Numbered from the stretch's first letter, positions 35,492 to 45,727 are shown. The stretch is DNA of 64,000 nt from Pedobacter cryotolerans (GCF_005116475.1 NZ_SWBO01000001.1:558001-622000), one strand, 5' to 3'. Numbers and translations: made by a program. Notes: generated from the sequence alone by a model not told the origin.

Positions 35492-36205
35492 ATGATAACG
35501 ATAGTTACAGCGATTAAAAATGGAGAAAAAGATATTTTAAACTTAATTTTTTCTTTAAACAATCAAACGTCTACAAATTTTCAATGGTTGGTCATTGATA
35601 GTTTGTCTACGGATAATTCGATAAACTTAATTAAGGAAAATGCCACATTTAATTTCAGGATATATTCTCAAGAAGATTTTTCAATTTACCATGCAATGAA
35701 TATTGCAGTAGCTAAATTAGAAACTGAATATTATTGTATAGCTGGTTGTGATGATACATTTTCTCTTGATTTTGTCTCAAAAATAAATGCGATTCTCAGT
35801 AAAAAAAAATATGATTTAATTCTTGGATGTGTATTTTCAAAGAACAAAACTATTTTTCCATTTGTTACAAAAAAATGGTTATCGCCAGTAAATGCTTCTC
35901 ATAGTGTAGGAACCGTAATAAGAACTGATATTCATAAAGTTGTAGGAATGTATTCAAGAATGTACCCGATAGTTGCCGATAAAAAATTAGTAATGGATAT
36001 TGAGAGAAATTCAACAAATATTTATTACTCAGAATCAATATTCGGAGAGTACTCTCAGGATGGTTTTAGTTCTGTAAATTCTTTAGCTTACATATGCGAT
36101 TTATTCAAATTACAAGTATCATATAATAATAAAATATTACTTCAGATTTTGTTGTTTATTTTTAGGATTTCAAAACTTTTACTTTTTTCAAAGAATAAAG
36201 TGTAA
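35492..36205 (+). CDS. family 2 glycosyltransferase, WcaA-like
   Basis: A 237-residue GT-A protein beginning MITIVTAIKNGEKDILNLI, with SLSTDNS and the acidic GCDD motif (about residues 85-88). The short length and the DKKLVMDIE segment resemble colanic-acid WcaA-type transferases. It probably adds one sugar of the repeat unit. It lies 5 bases after the polymerase gene and 1 base before another transferase. Confidence 0.82.
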   Translation: MITIVTAIKNGEKDILNLIFSLNNQTSTNFQWLVIDSLSTDNSINLIKENATFNFRIYSQEDFSIYHAMNIAVAKLETEYYCIAGCDDTFSLDFVSKINAILSKKKYDLILGCVFSKNKTIFPFVTKKWLSPVNASHSVGTVIRTDIHKVVGMYSRMYPIVADKKLVMDIERNSTNIYYSESIFGEYSQDGFSSVNSLAYICDLFKLQVSYNNKILLQILLFIFRISKLLLFSKNKV

Positions 36206-36206
36206 T

Positions 36207-36983
36207 ATGAAAGTGTCAGTAATTATACCAGCATACAATGCCCAGGATACGATTATAACAGCATTAAATTCAGTGTATAATCAAACGTATAGGAATATCG
36301 AAATTATAGTTATAAATGATGGTTCTACAGATTCTACACTAGAAATTTTAAATGATTTTAAGAATAGTAGGAGTGAGAACGACATTGAAATCCAAATTAT
36401 AAATACCCTAAATGGAGGTGTTTCATCCGCTAGAAACAATGGGCTTGCTAAAAGCAAAGGAGAATTAATAGCGTTACTTGACAGTGATGATGAATGGTTA
36501 CCTAATAAATTAGAATTTCAAACTAAATATTTTGATAGGTTCGATTTTGTAGCTGCCTGCAGAAATAATGAGCTAATTAAATTTCCGTATAATGTTATAA
36601 ATAATGATTTCGCGATTATAACTTTAAAAAAACTTTTATTTAGAGTGGCTGGCCATACTTCTACAGCAGTTTTTAGAAAATCAATTATAGAAGATGTAGG
36701 TTTTTTTGATGAGCAACAAAGTTATTCAGAAGATGCAAATTACTGGATGAAAATTGCTAAAAAATACCAAATGATTATTTTAGTAAAGTCTCTTGTAATT
36801 ACAGGTGGCGGTAAACCATCGATTGGACACAGCGGATTATCAGCTAATATTAAAGGAATGGAAACAGGTGCTCAAAAAAATATCGATGAAATGTATGATC
36901 TAAAATATATCAATTTTGGTGAATTTTGTTTTTTCAAGGTCTTTTCAACTTTAAAATATATTATGAGAATTATCAGATTATGA
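36207..36983 (+). CDS. family 2 glycosyltransferase
   Basis: A 258-residue GT-A enzyme with VSVIIPAYNAQDTIITALNS, the NDGSTDST nucleotide-binding loop and the metal-binding LDSDDEW. The motif SEDANYWMKIA near residue 178 is the usual catalytic-base region. Donor and acceptor are unknown. The next gene starts inside its stop codon (ATGA). Confidence 0.86.
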   Translation: MKVSVIIPAYNAQDTIITALNSVYNQTYRNIEIIVINDGSTDSTLEILNDFKNSRSENDIEIQIINTLNGGVSSARNNGLAKSKGELIALLDSDDEWLPNKLEFQTKYFDRFDFVAACRNNELIKFPYNVINNDFAIITLKKLLFRVAGHTSTAVFRKSIIEDVGFFDEQQSYSEDANYWMKIAKKYQMIILVKSLVITGGGKPSIGHSGLSANIKGMETGAQKNIDEMYDLKYINFGEFCFFKVFSTLKYIMRIIRL

Positions 36984-37558
36984 TTAAAATTATTTGGATA
37001 ATTAGGGCTTTATTTTATAAACCTTTCTTCGGTAGATTTGACATGATATCATATCTTGGTAAGCCAATTATCATTTTCGGAATAAAAAAAATTTATGTTG
37101 GTAAAAATGTCCGAATTTTTCCACATGTTCGATTAGAGGCTCATGGGGAAAATGCTAAAATCACAATTTCTGATGATGTTGCTATTGCTCAGAATGTACA
37201 CATAACTTCAGGAGCAAATTTAATTATTGGTAAGGCCTCGACTATATTAGCTAATGTTTTTATTACTAACATTGATCATGATTATGAGGAAATAGGAGTG
37301 CACATTTTAAAACAAAATTATGTAATTAAGGATACACAAATTGGCGATAACTGTTATATTGGAATTGGAGCTTGTATTCAAGCAGGTACAATACTAGGTA
37401 ATCAATGCATTGTAGGTGCTAACTCAGTAGTAAGGGGCAAGTTTAGTGATTACTGTGTAATAGCCGGGGTTCCAGCAAAAATTATTAAGAAATACGACCT
37501 TGAACGGAAAGTTTGGAGACGAACAAATCCTGACGGGTCTTACAAAGAAAATATATGA
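36980..37558 (+). CDS. hexapeptide-repeat acyltransferase
   Basis: A 192-residue left-handed beta-helix transferase of the WcaF/LacA type, probably adding acetyl groups to a sugar of the polymer. Isoleucine-rich hexapeptide repeats run through the middle, with the catalytic histidine region NIDHDYEE and the end GANSVVRG...VIAGVPAKIIKKY typical of the family. The longer frame from 36926 would overlap the previous gene heavily; the ATG at 36980 is preferred. It overlaps the next gene by 4 bases. Confidence 0.85.
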   Translation: MIKIIWIIRALFYKPFFGRFDMISYLGKPIIIFGIKKIYVGKNVRIFPHVRLEAHGENAKITISDDVAIAQNVHITSGANLIIGKASTILANVFITNIDHDYEEIGVHILKQNYVIKDTQIGDNCYIGIGACIQAGTILGNQCIVGANSVVRGKFSDYCVIAGVPAKIIKKYDLERKVWRRTNPDGSYKENI

Positions 37559-38688
37559 AAAATATACTTATAACTGGCGGCGCAGGCTTCATTGGTAGTA
37601 ACCTAGCCTTAAAATTGATCAAAAATGGTCATCAAGTAACTGTTTTAGATAATCTATCTCCTCAAATTCATGGAGAAGATGCTGAGCGTACTTCACCACT
37701 TTATTTAAGTATCAAAGATAAAGTTAAGTTTTTTAAAGGGACAGTTACGTCTAAGTCAGATTGGCAAGATGCCATAAATGGGCAGGATGTGATTGTGCAT
37801 TATGCTGCTGAAACTGGAACAGGTCAATCTATGTACGAAATACAAAAGTATGTTGATGTAAATGTAAATGGAACAGCCATTATGCTTGATTTGTTGGCCA
37901 ATGAGCAACACCAAATAAAAAAAGTAGTTATTGCATCTTCTAGGTCTATTTATGGGGAGGGAAAATACATCAATGAAAATGGGCAAAATGTATATCCAAA
38001 ACATCGTACTGCCGAATTCATGGATAAGGGTGATTTTGAAGTTAAGGATTCAAATTCAAGCAAATTAAAGCTGGTAGCTACTGATGAAGACTCAAAAATA
38101 CACCCATCATCTGTTTATGGAATAACTAAACAAAATCAAGAACAAATGATCATGACCGTTTGCCCCACTTTAGGCATAGCACCAGTTGCTTTTCGATATC
38201 AAAATGTATATGGACCTGGCCAGTCTTTAAAAAATCCATACACAGGTATATTGTCTATTTTTTCAACACAAATTAAAAATGGGAATGGCATCAACATTTT
38301 TGAAGATGGAAAAGAAACCCGAGATTTTGTTTTTATAGATGATGTTGTAGATGCAACCATATTGGGGATAGAAAAAGAAGAAGCAAACAATGAAGTTTTT
38401 AACGTCGGCACAGGAGTTCCTACAGACGTTATTGCGGTTGCAGAAGGCTTGATTAAAAATTATGGGATAGATGTTCCTATAACAATTAGTGGCAATTATC
38501 GTTTAGGCGATATCCGTCATAACTACGCAGACTTAAACAAGATCAAAAGTAAGTTAGGTTTTGAACCTAAGTTCAGTTTTGAGCAAGGGCTTAAAAAATT
38601 TACTGATTGGGTAAATACGCAAGAGGTTCAAGAAGATAAATATGCTCAATCTATCGAAGAGATGAAAGCAAAAGGATTATATAAATAA
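37555..38688 (+). CDS. dTDP-L-rhamnose 4-epimerase-like SDR
   Basis: A 377-residue extended SDR. GGAGFIG binds NAD; HYAAETGTGQSMYEI is the phrase I associate with dTDP-L-rhamnose 4-epimerases (WbiB/Tll), which make dTDP-6-deoxy-L-talose. The catalytic tyrosine and lysine lie in SSVYGITK. No rmlABCD genes for dTDP-rhamnose occur in the window, so either they lie elsewhere or the real substrate differs. It sits between the acyltransferase and a glycosyltransferase with close spacing. Confidence 0.72.
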   Translation: MKNILITGGAGFIGSNLALKLIKNGHQVTVLDNLSPQIHGEDAERTSPLYLSIKDKVKFFKGTVTSKSDWQDAINGQDVIVHYAAETGTGQSMYEIQKYVDVNVNGTAIMLDLLANEQHQIKKVVIASSRSIYGEGKYINENGQNVYPKHRTAEFMDKGDFEVKDSNSSKLKLVATDEDSKIHPSSVYGITKQNQEQMIMTVCPTLGIAPVAFRYQNVYGPGQSLKNPYTGILSIFSTQIKNGNGINIFEDGKETRDFVFIDDVVDATILGIEKEEANNEVFNVGTGVPTDVIAVAEGLIKNYGIDVPITISGNYRLGDIRHNYADLNKIKSKLGFEPKFSFEQGLKKFTDWVNTQEVQEDKYAQSIEEMKAKGLYK

Positions 38689-38689
38689 G

Positions 38690-39712
38690 ATGAATTTTTT
38701 CCAAGGGAAAAATATTTTAATCATTTCTGTTCAGTTTTTTAATTATGAACACATCATAAGTAAAGAGCTGATCAGATTGGGAGCAACTGTGGATCTTTTT
38801 GATGAGAGACCATCTAATTCTTTTTATAGCAAAGCAATCATTAGGCTAAAGAAAAGCTTGTATCAACGTAGAATTGATCAGCATTTTTTAAAGATCTTAA
38901 ACAAAATTAAGAATAAGCAATATGATTATTTTTTGTTAATTAAAGGAGAAGCTACACCAGTATTTTTTCTTGAACATTTAAAAAAAAATCATCCGAAGAT
39001 TCAGTTTGTTTATTATACATATGATTCTTTTAAAAATAATCCAAATGGTTTAGAGAACTTGAGGTTTTTCGATAGAAAATTTACATTCGATCACCTTGAT
39101 GCTAGAATTTACAACTTAGGTTTTCGTCCACTTTTTTTTGCAAACGAATATGCAAATATCAATGAAAATACAACAGATTATCAATATGACCTTTCCTTTA
39201 TAGGTACAGCGCATTCAGATCGTTATTATATCTCACAAAACATTGCGAGTTGGTGTAAAAATGTTGGTCTTAATATGTTTAATTTTTATTTTTCACCAAG
39301 CAAAATCCTTTTTAATATAAAAAAAATAGCTGATAAAAATTTTTTAATGTTTGATAGAAAAAAAATCTCTTTTGATAGTTTAACTCACACTGAAATTATA
39401 ACATTATATCAAAAATCAAAAGCGATATTGGATATCAATCATCCTGGTCAAAACGGGCTAACAATGCGAACTTTTGAAACGCTAGGTGCTGGTAGGAAAT
39501 TGATTACAACCAATCCGGATGTGCAAAGGTATCCATTTTATGACCCTAAAAACATATTTATTATTGATAGAAAAAATCCTCAATTGAACATTGAGTTTTT
39601 TAACGGTGAATTTAACAGCATTGAAAAAGACATTTATTTTGCAATGTCTTTAACTGGTTGGTTAAAAGAATTATTTGTACAAGAAACTTCTATTTGGGAA
39701 TTTAAATCATGA
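38690..39712 (+). CDS. CgeB-like glycosyltransferase
   Basis: A 340-residue protein without membrane helices. The C-terminal part has the pattern DINHPGQNGLTMRTFETLGAGRKLITTN, typical of the GT-B transferases grouped with CgeB and DUF3880 proteins (Glyco_trans_1_2). The acceptor and donor are unknown. It should be one of the repeat-unit transferases. It starts 1 base after the epimerase and its stop overlaps the next ATG. Confidence 0.75.
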   Translation: MNFFQGKNILIISVQFFNYEHIISKELIRLGATVDLFDERPSNSFYSKAIIRLKKSLYQRRIDQHFLKILNKIKNKQYDYFLLIKGEATPVFFLEHLKKNHPKIQFVYYTYDSFKNNPNGLENLRFFDRKFTFDHLDARIYNLGFRPLFFANEYANINENTTDYQYDLSFIGTAHSDRYYISQNIASWCKNVGLNMFNFYFSPSKILFNIKKIADKNFLMFDRKKISFDSLTHTEIITLYQKSKAILDINHPGQNGLTMRTFETLGAGRKLITTNPDVQRYPFYDPKNIFIIDRKNPQLNIEFFNGEFNSIEKDIYFAMSLTGWLKELFVQETSIWEFKS

Positions 39713-40602
39713 AAATACTCTTAACAGGTTCTTCCGGATTTTTAGGTTCTGTAATTTTAGATGTGCTGTCAAATCATGCAGATGTAATATCCCTTTCCAG
39801 AAAAAATGCAAACATTATTGCTGATTTAGTTGATGGAACACCTAAACTTCCACAAGTAGATTTGGTTATTCATTGTGCTGGTAAAGCGCATTCAGTACCA
39901 AAAACAGAAGTAGAAAAACAAGCTTTTTTTGATGTTAACGTAAATGGAACAGCCAATTTGCTCAAAGGTTTGGAAGCGACGCCAATCCTACCTCAATCCT
40001 TTGTATTGATCAGTACGGTTGCGGTATATGGTTGTGAAACGGGTACGCTAATTAATGAAGGTTATCCACTTAATGCTACAGATGCTTATGGGGTGAGTAA
40101 GATACAAGCAGAGCAACTGGTAAAAGAGTGGTGTGCAAAACATAACATTATTTGTAGTATTTTGAGATTGCCATTATTAGTGGGTAAAAATCCTCCGGGC
40201 AATTTAGGAGCAATGATCAAAGGCATACAGAAAGGTTATTATTTCAACATTGCAGGTGGTAAAGCAAAAAAAAGCATGGTATTGACTAGTGATGTAGCGA
40301 AAATAATCCCTGAGTTAGCCAAAATTGGTGGTACTTATAACCTAACTGACGGTTACCATCCCTCATTTGGCAAACTTGCCCAATTAATGGGAAAACAATT
40401 GGGTAAAGCGAGGATCAAAAACATGCCTTATTGGCTTGCTAATGTGTTAGGTAAAGCTGGCAACTTATTAGGTAATAAATCGCCAATTAACCAAAATAAA
40501 GTAGTAAAAATAACATCAGATTTAACTTTTGATGATTCAAAAGCTAGAAAAATATTAAATTGGAAACCAAATTCTGTTCTTGAAGAATTTAAGATAAAGT
40601 AA
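39709..40602 (+). CDS. NAD-dependent sugar epimerase/dehydratase, WbpV-like
   Basis: A 297-residue SDR ([29 protein letters not shown]; catalytic YGVSK). The phrase CAGKAHS is characteristic of reductases or epimerases that work on UDP-4-keto-6-deoxy-HexNAc, such as WbpV, to give UDP-QuiNAc or UDP-FucNAc. This fits with the WbpM-type dehydratase at 45728 and the WbpL-type initiating transferase at 44366. The exact product is inferred. Confidence 0.75.
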   Translation: MKILLTGSSGFLGSVILDVLSNHADVISLSRKNANIIADLVDGTPKLPQVDLVIHCAGKAHSVPKTEVEKQAFFDVNVNGTANLLKGLEATPILPQSFVLISTVAVYGCETGTLINEGYPLNATDAYGVSKIQAEQLVKEWCAKHNIICSILRLPLLVGKNPPGNLGAMIKGIQKGYYFNIAGGKAKKSMVLTSDVAKIIPELAKIGGTYNLTDGYHPSFGKLAQLMGKQLGKARIKNMPYWLANVLGKAGNLLGNKSPINQNKVVKITSDLTFDDSKARKILNWKPNSVLEEFKIK

Positions 40603-40607
40603 TAAAA

Positions 40608-41735
40608 ATGAAAATAGCATTAATCACAGGCATAACAGGTCAAGACGGCGCCTACCTCGCAGATTTATTATTAAAAAAGGGATATGAAGTTCATGGTATC
40701 AAACGCCGTAGTTCTTTATTTAATACAGACAGGATTGACCATTTATACCAAGATCCACATGAGAGCAATATCAAGTTTAAATTACACTATGGTGATTTAA
40801 CAGATTCTACCAATCTAATTCGTATTGTGCAAGAAGTACAACCAGATGAAATATACAATTTGGGTGCCATGAGCCATGTAAAAGTATCTTTTGATTCGCC
40901 AGAATATGTAGCCAATGTAGATGGGATTGGAACTTTGAGGATTTTGGAAGCGGTAAGGATCTTAGGGATGGAAAAGAAAACAAGAATTTATCAGGCTTCA
41001 ACTTCCGAATTGTATGGGGGAATGCCCGAAAATAAAAACGAAAGAGGTTTTTATGATGAGAATTCACCGTTTTACCCTCGTTCACCTTATGGAGTGGCAA
41101 AGATTTATGGGTTTTGGATCACAAAAAATTACCGTGAAGCGTATCACATGTTTGCATGTAATGGGATTTTGTTTAACCACGAAAGTCCGCTAAGAGGTGA
41201 AACCTTTGTGACGCGTAAAATAACCAGAGCAACAGCTAAAATTGCTTTAGGTTTACAAGATAAATTGTTTTTGGGTAACCTAAATGCCCTACGCGATTGG
41301 GGCCATGCTAAAGATTACGTAGAGGCGATGTGGTTGATTTTACAACAAGATGTACCTGAAGATTATGTGATTGCGACAGGCGTAACCACTACGGTAAGAG
41401 ATTTTGTTAAATTGTCATTCAAACATGTAGGTATTGAGTTAGCATTTAAGGGAGAAGGGGTAGAAGAGAAAGCTTATGTAGTTTCTTGTGCTAATCCTGC
41501 TTATCAATTAGAAATAGGAAGAGAAGTAGTAGCTGTTGATGCAACTTATTTCAGGCCTACAGAAGTTGATTTGTTAATAGGTGATCCAACCAAATCGAAA
41601 ACGCAATTGGGCTGGAAACCAAAGTATGATTTAGCAGGCCTAGTGGAAGACATGATGGCGGCTGATGTGGATCATTTTAAAAAGGAATTGATGCTAAAAG
41701 CCGCTGGTTACAGTGTTAAAAACCAATTTGAGTAA
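40608..41735 (+). CDS. gmd: GDP-mannose 4,6-dehydratase (second copy)
   Basis: A 375-residue enzyme that makes GDP-4-keto-6-deoxy-D-mannose. GITGQDG (8-14), the [20 protein letters not shown] signature and catalytic Y161/K165 in SPYGVAK are all present. Unlike the first copy it has the standard family loop [19 protein letters not shown]. It is followed, after a repeat-filled gap, by GDP-fucose synthase and mannose-1-phosphate guanylyltransferase, so this copy probably feeds GDP-L-fucose. Confidence 0.95.
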   Translation: MKIALITGITGQDGAYLADLLLKKGYEVHGIKRRSSLFNTDRIDHLYQDPHESNIKFKLHYGDLTDSTNLIRIVQEVQPDEIYNLGAMSHVKVSFDSPEYVANVDGIGTLRILEAVRILGMEKKTRIYQASTSELYGGMPENKNERGFYDENSPFYPRSPYGVAKIYGFWITKNYREAYHMFACNGILFNHESPLRGETFVTRKITRATAKIALGLQDKLFLGNLNALRDWGHAKDYVEAMWLILQQDVPEDYVIATGVTTTVRDFVKLSFKHVGIELAFKGEGVEEKAYVVSCANPAYQLEIGREVVAVDATYFRPTEVDLLIGDPTKSKTQLGWKPKYDLAGLVEDMMAADVDHFKKELMLKAAGYSVKNQFE

Positions 41736-42138
41736 TAAATAGTAGGCAAGGTTTGTTTGGTAGGGGTCTTTCGTTGCACTAGCGATGTAAATCGGCACAC
41801 GTTTGGATGACAAGTTTACGTAGGTTTGTCATTCCTAGGTATTAGCCTGACAAATGCGATTAAGTTAAGTGCAAACGCTGTCAGTCTGAGCGCCTGCCTG
41901 CGGTAGGCAGGTAGTCGAAGACTTTTCAATGGTTGTAAATAAAAAATAATTTGTCCTTCGACTTCGCTCAGGATGACAATTATTTTTTATTTCTTGTTAA
42001 CTTAATGACATTGCGAGCCCGCCTACCGCAGGTAGGGAGTTTCATTATTGAATTCGTTGATAGAAATCCTTCTCCGCGGCGGCGGATCTAGATGACAAAG
42101 CAAGCTAAAATTAATCCTTCCAATGATTAGAATAGAAA
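41736..42138. repeat. intergenic palindromic repeats between gmd and fcl
   Basis: These 403 bases hold no gene. Hairpins include CCTGCCTGCGGTAGGCAGG (about 41893-41912) and a related CGCCTACCGCAGGTAGG (about 42020-42038), plus TCCTTCGACTTCGCTCAGGA (about 41955-41974). They are dispersed intergenic repeats, not coding. Confidence 0.65.
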
Positions 42139-43071
42139 ATGAATAAAACGGATAAAATATATATTGCAGGGCACCGAGGGATGGTAGGATCTGCAATTTT
42201 AAGAAATTTACAAGCAGCTGGTTTTAATAATATCATCACCAGAACCTCTGCCGAATTGGATTTGAGAGATACAATAGCCGTGGCTGATTTTTTTGCGAAA
42301 GAAAAACCAGCTTATGTTTTTCTGGCTGCTGCTAAAGTAGGGGGCATTGTAGCCAACAATACTTATCGTGCTGATTTTATTTACGAGAACTTGATGATTC
42401 AGAATAATGTGATCCATCAGGCCTACTTAAATCAGGTCAGTAAATTGATGTTTTTAGGTTCATCTTGTATCTATCCAAAGTTAGCACCACAACCCTTAAA
42501 AGAAGAATATTTGCTAACAGGATTGTTAGAAGAAACCAATGAGCCTTATGCCATTGCAAAAATTGCAGGCATTAAAATGTGTGATGCCTACCGTGCGCAA
42601 TACGGCTGTAATTTTATTTCGGTAATGCCGACCAATTTGTATGGGCCTAATGACAATTATGATTTAAACAATTCTCATGTATTGCCAGCCATGTTGCGTA
42701 AGTTTATTGTAGCTAAGCAAAAAGGAGAACCTAGTGTAACGATTTGGGGAACGGGTACACCAAAGCGGGAGTTTTTACATGCAGATGATTTGGCGGCAGC
42801 TTGTATATTTCTAATGCAAACTTACAATGAAGCTGGCTTAGTAAATATTGGTGTAGGAGATGATATTTCTATTTTAGATTTAGCGAAATTGGTTAAAAAA
42901 ATAGTTGGTTTTGAGGGTGATATTTTAACAGATATGAGCAAGCCAGATGGTACACCCAGAAAATTAATGAATGTAGACAAATTGAATGCTTTGGGTTGGA
43001 AGGCTAAAACTACTTTGGAAGAAGGAATTAGCAAAGTTTTCGATGAAGTAAAAAATAATGACTGGAACTAA
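42139..43071 (+). CDS. fcl: GDP-L-fucose synthase (first copy)
   Basis: A 310-residue bifunctional epimerase-reductase that makes GDP-L-fucose from the Gmd product. It has GHRGMVG (11-17), the phrase [21 protein letters not shown] and the catalytic Y137/K141 in EPYAIAK. A highly similar second copy lies at 55323. Its 3' end overlaps manC by 14 bases, so both are on one transcript. Confidence 0.94.
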   Translation: MNKTDKIYIAGHRGMVGSAILRNLQAAGFNNIITRTSAELDLRDTIAVADFFAKEKPAYVFLAAAKVGGIVANNTYRADFIYENLMIQNNVIHQAYLNQVSKLMFLGSSCIYPKLAPQPLKEEYLLTGLLEETNEPYAIAKIAGIKMCDAYRAQYGCNFISVMPTNLYGPNDNYDLNNSHVLPAMLRKFIVAKQKGEPSVTIWGTGTPKREFLHADDLAAACIFLMQTYNEAGLVNIGVGDDISILDLAKLVKKIVGFEGDILTDMSKPDGTPRKLMNVDKLNALGWKAKTTLEEGISKVFDEVKNNDWN

Positions 43072-44170
43072 CAACACGCATATTCTAATTATGGCAGGGG
43101 GCGTTGGCTCTCGCTTTTGGCCAAAAAGCCGCAACCATTTCCCTAAACAATTTATTGATATTTTAGGTTTAGGTAAATCGCTTTTACAACTCACCTACGA
43201 ACGGTTTCTACAAATTTGCCCTAATGAACAGATTTATATTTTAACCAATGAAAGTTATGCGGATCTGGTAAAAGAGCAGTTGCCAGACATTTTAACAAGT
43301 AATATTTTATTAGAACCTAGCAGAAATAATACTGCGCCTTGTATTGCTTATGCAAGTTATAAAATTGCGAAGATTAATCCAGCTGCAAATATTGTGGTTG
43401 CACCATCAGATCACTTGATATTAAAGGAGGAGGTGTTTTTGGCAAAGATCAATGAAGCGCTCACATTTAGTAGTCAACATGATGCTTTGTTAACGTTAGG
43501 GATTACTCCAACCAGACCAGATACAGGTTATGGGTATATTAAGTATCAAGATGGAAGTATCAAATATCTAGAAAAGAATAGCGAGGATAGTGAGGTTAAA
43601 AAAGTGACAGCTTTTATGGAGAAACCATCTCTCGAAAATGCGCAAAAATATGTAGTGAGTAGCGATTATGTATGGAATGCTGGTATTTTCATCTGGTCTG
43701 CTAATTCGATTATTAAGGCCTTTCAAAAGTATGTGCCAGAAATTTCTGATTTATTTGAAAAGGGAATTTCATACTACAATACGGAAAAGGAAACTGATTT
43801 TATCAACTCAAATTATCCTTCTTCACAAAATATCTCTATTGATTACGCTATATTAGAAAAGGCAGACAATGTTTACACCATCCCAGCTGATATTGGCTGG
43901 TCTGATTTAGGTACTTGGGCATCTTTACACCACGTGGTAGATAAAGACGAGGATGGAAATGCTAGTAGTTGCCAACACATCCATCTCCAAAATACAAATG
44001 ACTGCTTGATTCAGTTACCAGCAGGTAAAGCTGCTGTGATTAAAGGTTTGTCTGATTATATTGTGGTAGATGATGGGAAAGTATTGTTGATCTATCCAAA
44101 ATCTGATGAACAGGAGATTAAAGCGGTGGCGGGTAAAATGGTAGCTGATTTTGGAGTAGATTATCAGTAG
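43058..44170 (+). CDS. manC: mannose-1-phosphate guanylyltransferase
   Basis: A 370-residue enzyme that makes GDP-mannose from GTP and mannose-1-phosphate, supplying the gmd/fcl branch. The signature MAGGVGSRFWPKSRNHFPKQF, the FMEKP motif and the AILEKADNVYTIPADIGWSDLGTW segment are typical. It lacks the C-terminal isomerase domain of the two-domain form. It begins within the end of fcl. Confidence 0.93.
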   Translation: MTGTNNTHILIMAGGVGSRFWPKSRNHFPKQFIDILGLGKSLLQLTYERFLQICPNEQIYILTNESYADLVKEQLPDILTSNILLEPSRNNTAPCIAYASYKIAKINPAANIVVAPSDHLILKEEVFLAKINEALTFSSQHDALLTLGITPTRPDTGYGYIKYQDGSIKYLEKNSEDSEVKKVTAFMEKPSLENAQKYVVSSDYVWNAGIFIWSANSIIKAFQKYVPEISDLFEKGISYYNTEKETDFINSNYPSSQNISIDYAILEKADNVYTIPADIGWSDLGTWASLHHVVDKDEDGNASSCQHIHLQNTNDCLIQLPAGKAAVIKGLSDYIVVDDGKVLLIYPKSDEQEIKAVAGKMVADFGVDYQ

Positions 44171-44342
44171 AAGGATTTTGTTTGCGATTGCAAATCAACG
44201 ATAGCAGGATTTATTAAAATTATGATACCACCAGCATTAGTTAATGATATAACAGATCTCTCCTCGTGAAAAACTCGTTCGAGATGACGGGTGAGGGAAA
44301 AGAACGATGCTTCCTTACACAGCGCTAATTTAATTATTTCCC

Positions 44343-44350
44343 TATCTTTG
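44343..44350 (+). promoter_or_regulatory. -7 box upstream of the initiating transferase gene
   Basis: TATCTTTG is a perfect Bacteroidota -7 consensus 15 bases before the ATG at 44366, predicting a very short leader. A matching -33 TTTG was not found, so the promoter is only moderately supported. Confidence 0.35.
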
Positions 44351-44365
44351 GATTTTTATTGATCT

Positions 44366-45340
44366 ATGATGTCACTGCTACCTATCTCGTTTATATTAAT
44401 TTCTCTTTTTGCCCTAGAGCTGCTGTATTTCAAAATAGCTGATCATTTCAATATTATTGATAAACCCAATGCCCGAAGTTCACATACTGCGATTACTTTA
44501 CGTGGGGGTGGCATTATATTTATCATTGCTGGTTTAATTTTCTACTGCTATAGCGGATTTCAATACTCCTTTTTCATCTTTGGATTGGTAGCTATTGGAA
44601 CCGTCAGCTTTTTGGATGATATTCTAACCTTAAACAATAAAGTTAGGCTAGCAGTACATTTATTATCGGTTTTATTGCTTTTTTATCAATGGGAATTATT
44701 TGGCTTAAACTGGTATTGGTTGATTTTTGCTGCTGTTTTTGTTATAGGAACCATCAATGCCTATAACTTTATGGATGGAATCAATGGCATAACAGGGGGA
44801 TATAGTCTAATTACCATTGGTTGTTTGTTTTACATTAATAATCAAGTTATTGAATTAACTTCAAATGATTTATTGCTCATTGTAGGTTTGGCTTTATTGG
44901 TCTTCAATTTTTTTAATTTCAGGAAAAAGGCCAAGTGTTTTGCTGGGGATGTGGGAAGTGTAAGTATTGCTTTTATCCTTATATTTTTGCTAGGTCAGTT
45001 GATTTTAAAAACGGAGAATTTTGCCTATATCTTATTGCTGCTGTTTTATGGGTTGGACACGGCAACAACTGTATTTTTTAGAAAAATTAGAAAGGAAAAT
45101 ATTTTTGAGGCACATAGAAGTCATTTTTACCAATATTTGGCCAATCATTTGAAATGGAATCATTTGGTGGTATCTGGATTATACATGTTGGTTCAACTCT
45201 TAATTAATGCCTTGGTTGTTTTTGTGGTCAGTGATTCTATTTTTGCTGCTCTGCTATTAACTTTTGTAAGCGCTATTTTATTTTTGTGGATTAGGTTTAT
45301 GGTAGAAGGTAAGGAACGATTGTTAAAAGGAGAGGGTTAA
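44366..45340 (+). CDS. MraY/WbpL-type initiating sugar-1-phosphate transferase (GT4)
   Basis: A 324-residue membrane enzyme with about ten helices that puts the first sugar phosphate on undecaprenyl phosphate. Signature loops are all present: DKPNARSSHTAITLRGGG, the acidic FLDDILTL, NAYNFMDGINGITGG, the AGDVGS motif and a late EAHRSHFYQ. In related loci (WbpL) the sugar is a 6-deoxy-HexNAc, in line with the WbpV- and WbpM-like enzymes here. Two ATG codons (44366 and 44369) are possible starts. Confidence 0.88.
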   Translation: MMSLLPISFILISLFALELLYFKIADHFNIIDKPNARSSHTAITLRGGGIIFIIAGLIFYCYSGFQYSFFIFGLVAIGTVSFLDDILTLNNKVRLAVHLLSVLLLFYQWELFGLNWYWLIFAAVFVIGTINAYNFMDGINGITGGYSLITIGCLFYINNQVIELTSNDLLLIVGLALLVFNFFNFRKKAKCFAGDVGSVSIAFILIFLLGQLILKTENFAYILLLLFYGLDTATTVFFRKIRKENIFEAHRSHFYQYLANHLKWNHLVVSGLYMLVQLLINALVVFVVSDSIFAALLLTFVSAILFLWIRFMVEGKERLLKGEG

Positions 45341-45727
45341 TTTTCTGATTCATACCGATGAAGATTAGGTTTCTAATATGGTAGCGGGGCTGTAGAATTT
45401 CACTTTCCTACTCAAGCATTAGGATGCCCAGAAAGCTTGTCCCGAATTTACTTCGGGAAGCTGGGCATGACGACTCTCTATTCTTCCGCGTCATCCCGAT
45501 ACAATCGGGATCTTATTGCGGTAGCTGGGCCGAGAATTTTATCTACCCACCCATAGCATTACCATTGCCAGTCGCGTGTTCCGAATTTACTTCGGAAAGC
45601 TGGCAATGACGACTCTGATGCATACCAAATAATTGGTATAAATGTTGTGTTAACATTTACCTTATTAAAAATTTTGGTTGGATATAAATTATTATCTTAA
45701 CTTTACATTTACCTAAGAAATTGTATT
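45341..45727. repeat. intergenic palindromic repeats (right side of the polysaccharide locus)
   Basis: Hairpins include GTCCCGAATTTACTTCGGGA (about 45438-45457), ATCCCGATACAATCGGGAT (about 45494-45512), and a 40-base unit at 45566-45605 that is the reverse complement, with few changes, of 20708-20746. The frame at 45424-45609 is translated repeat. The AT-rich end (about 45672-45712) may hold the promoter of the next gene. Confidence 0.7.
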
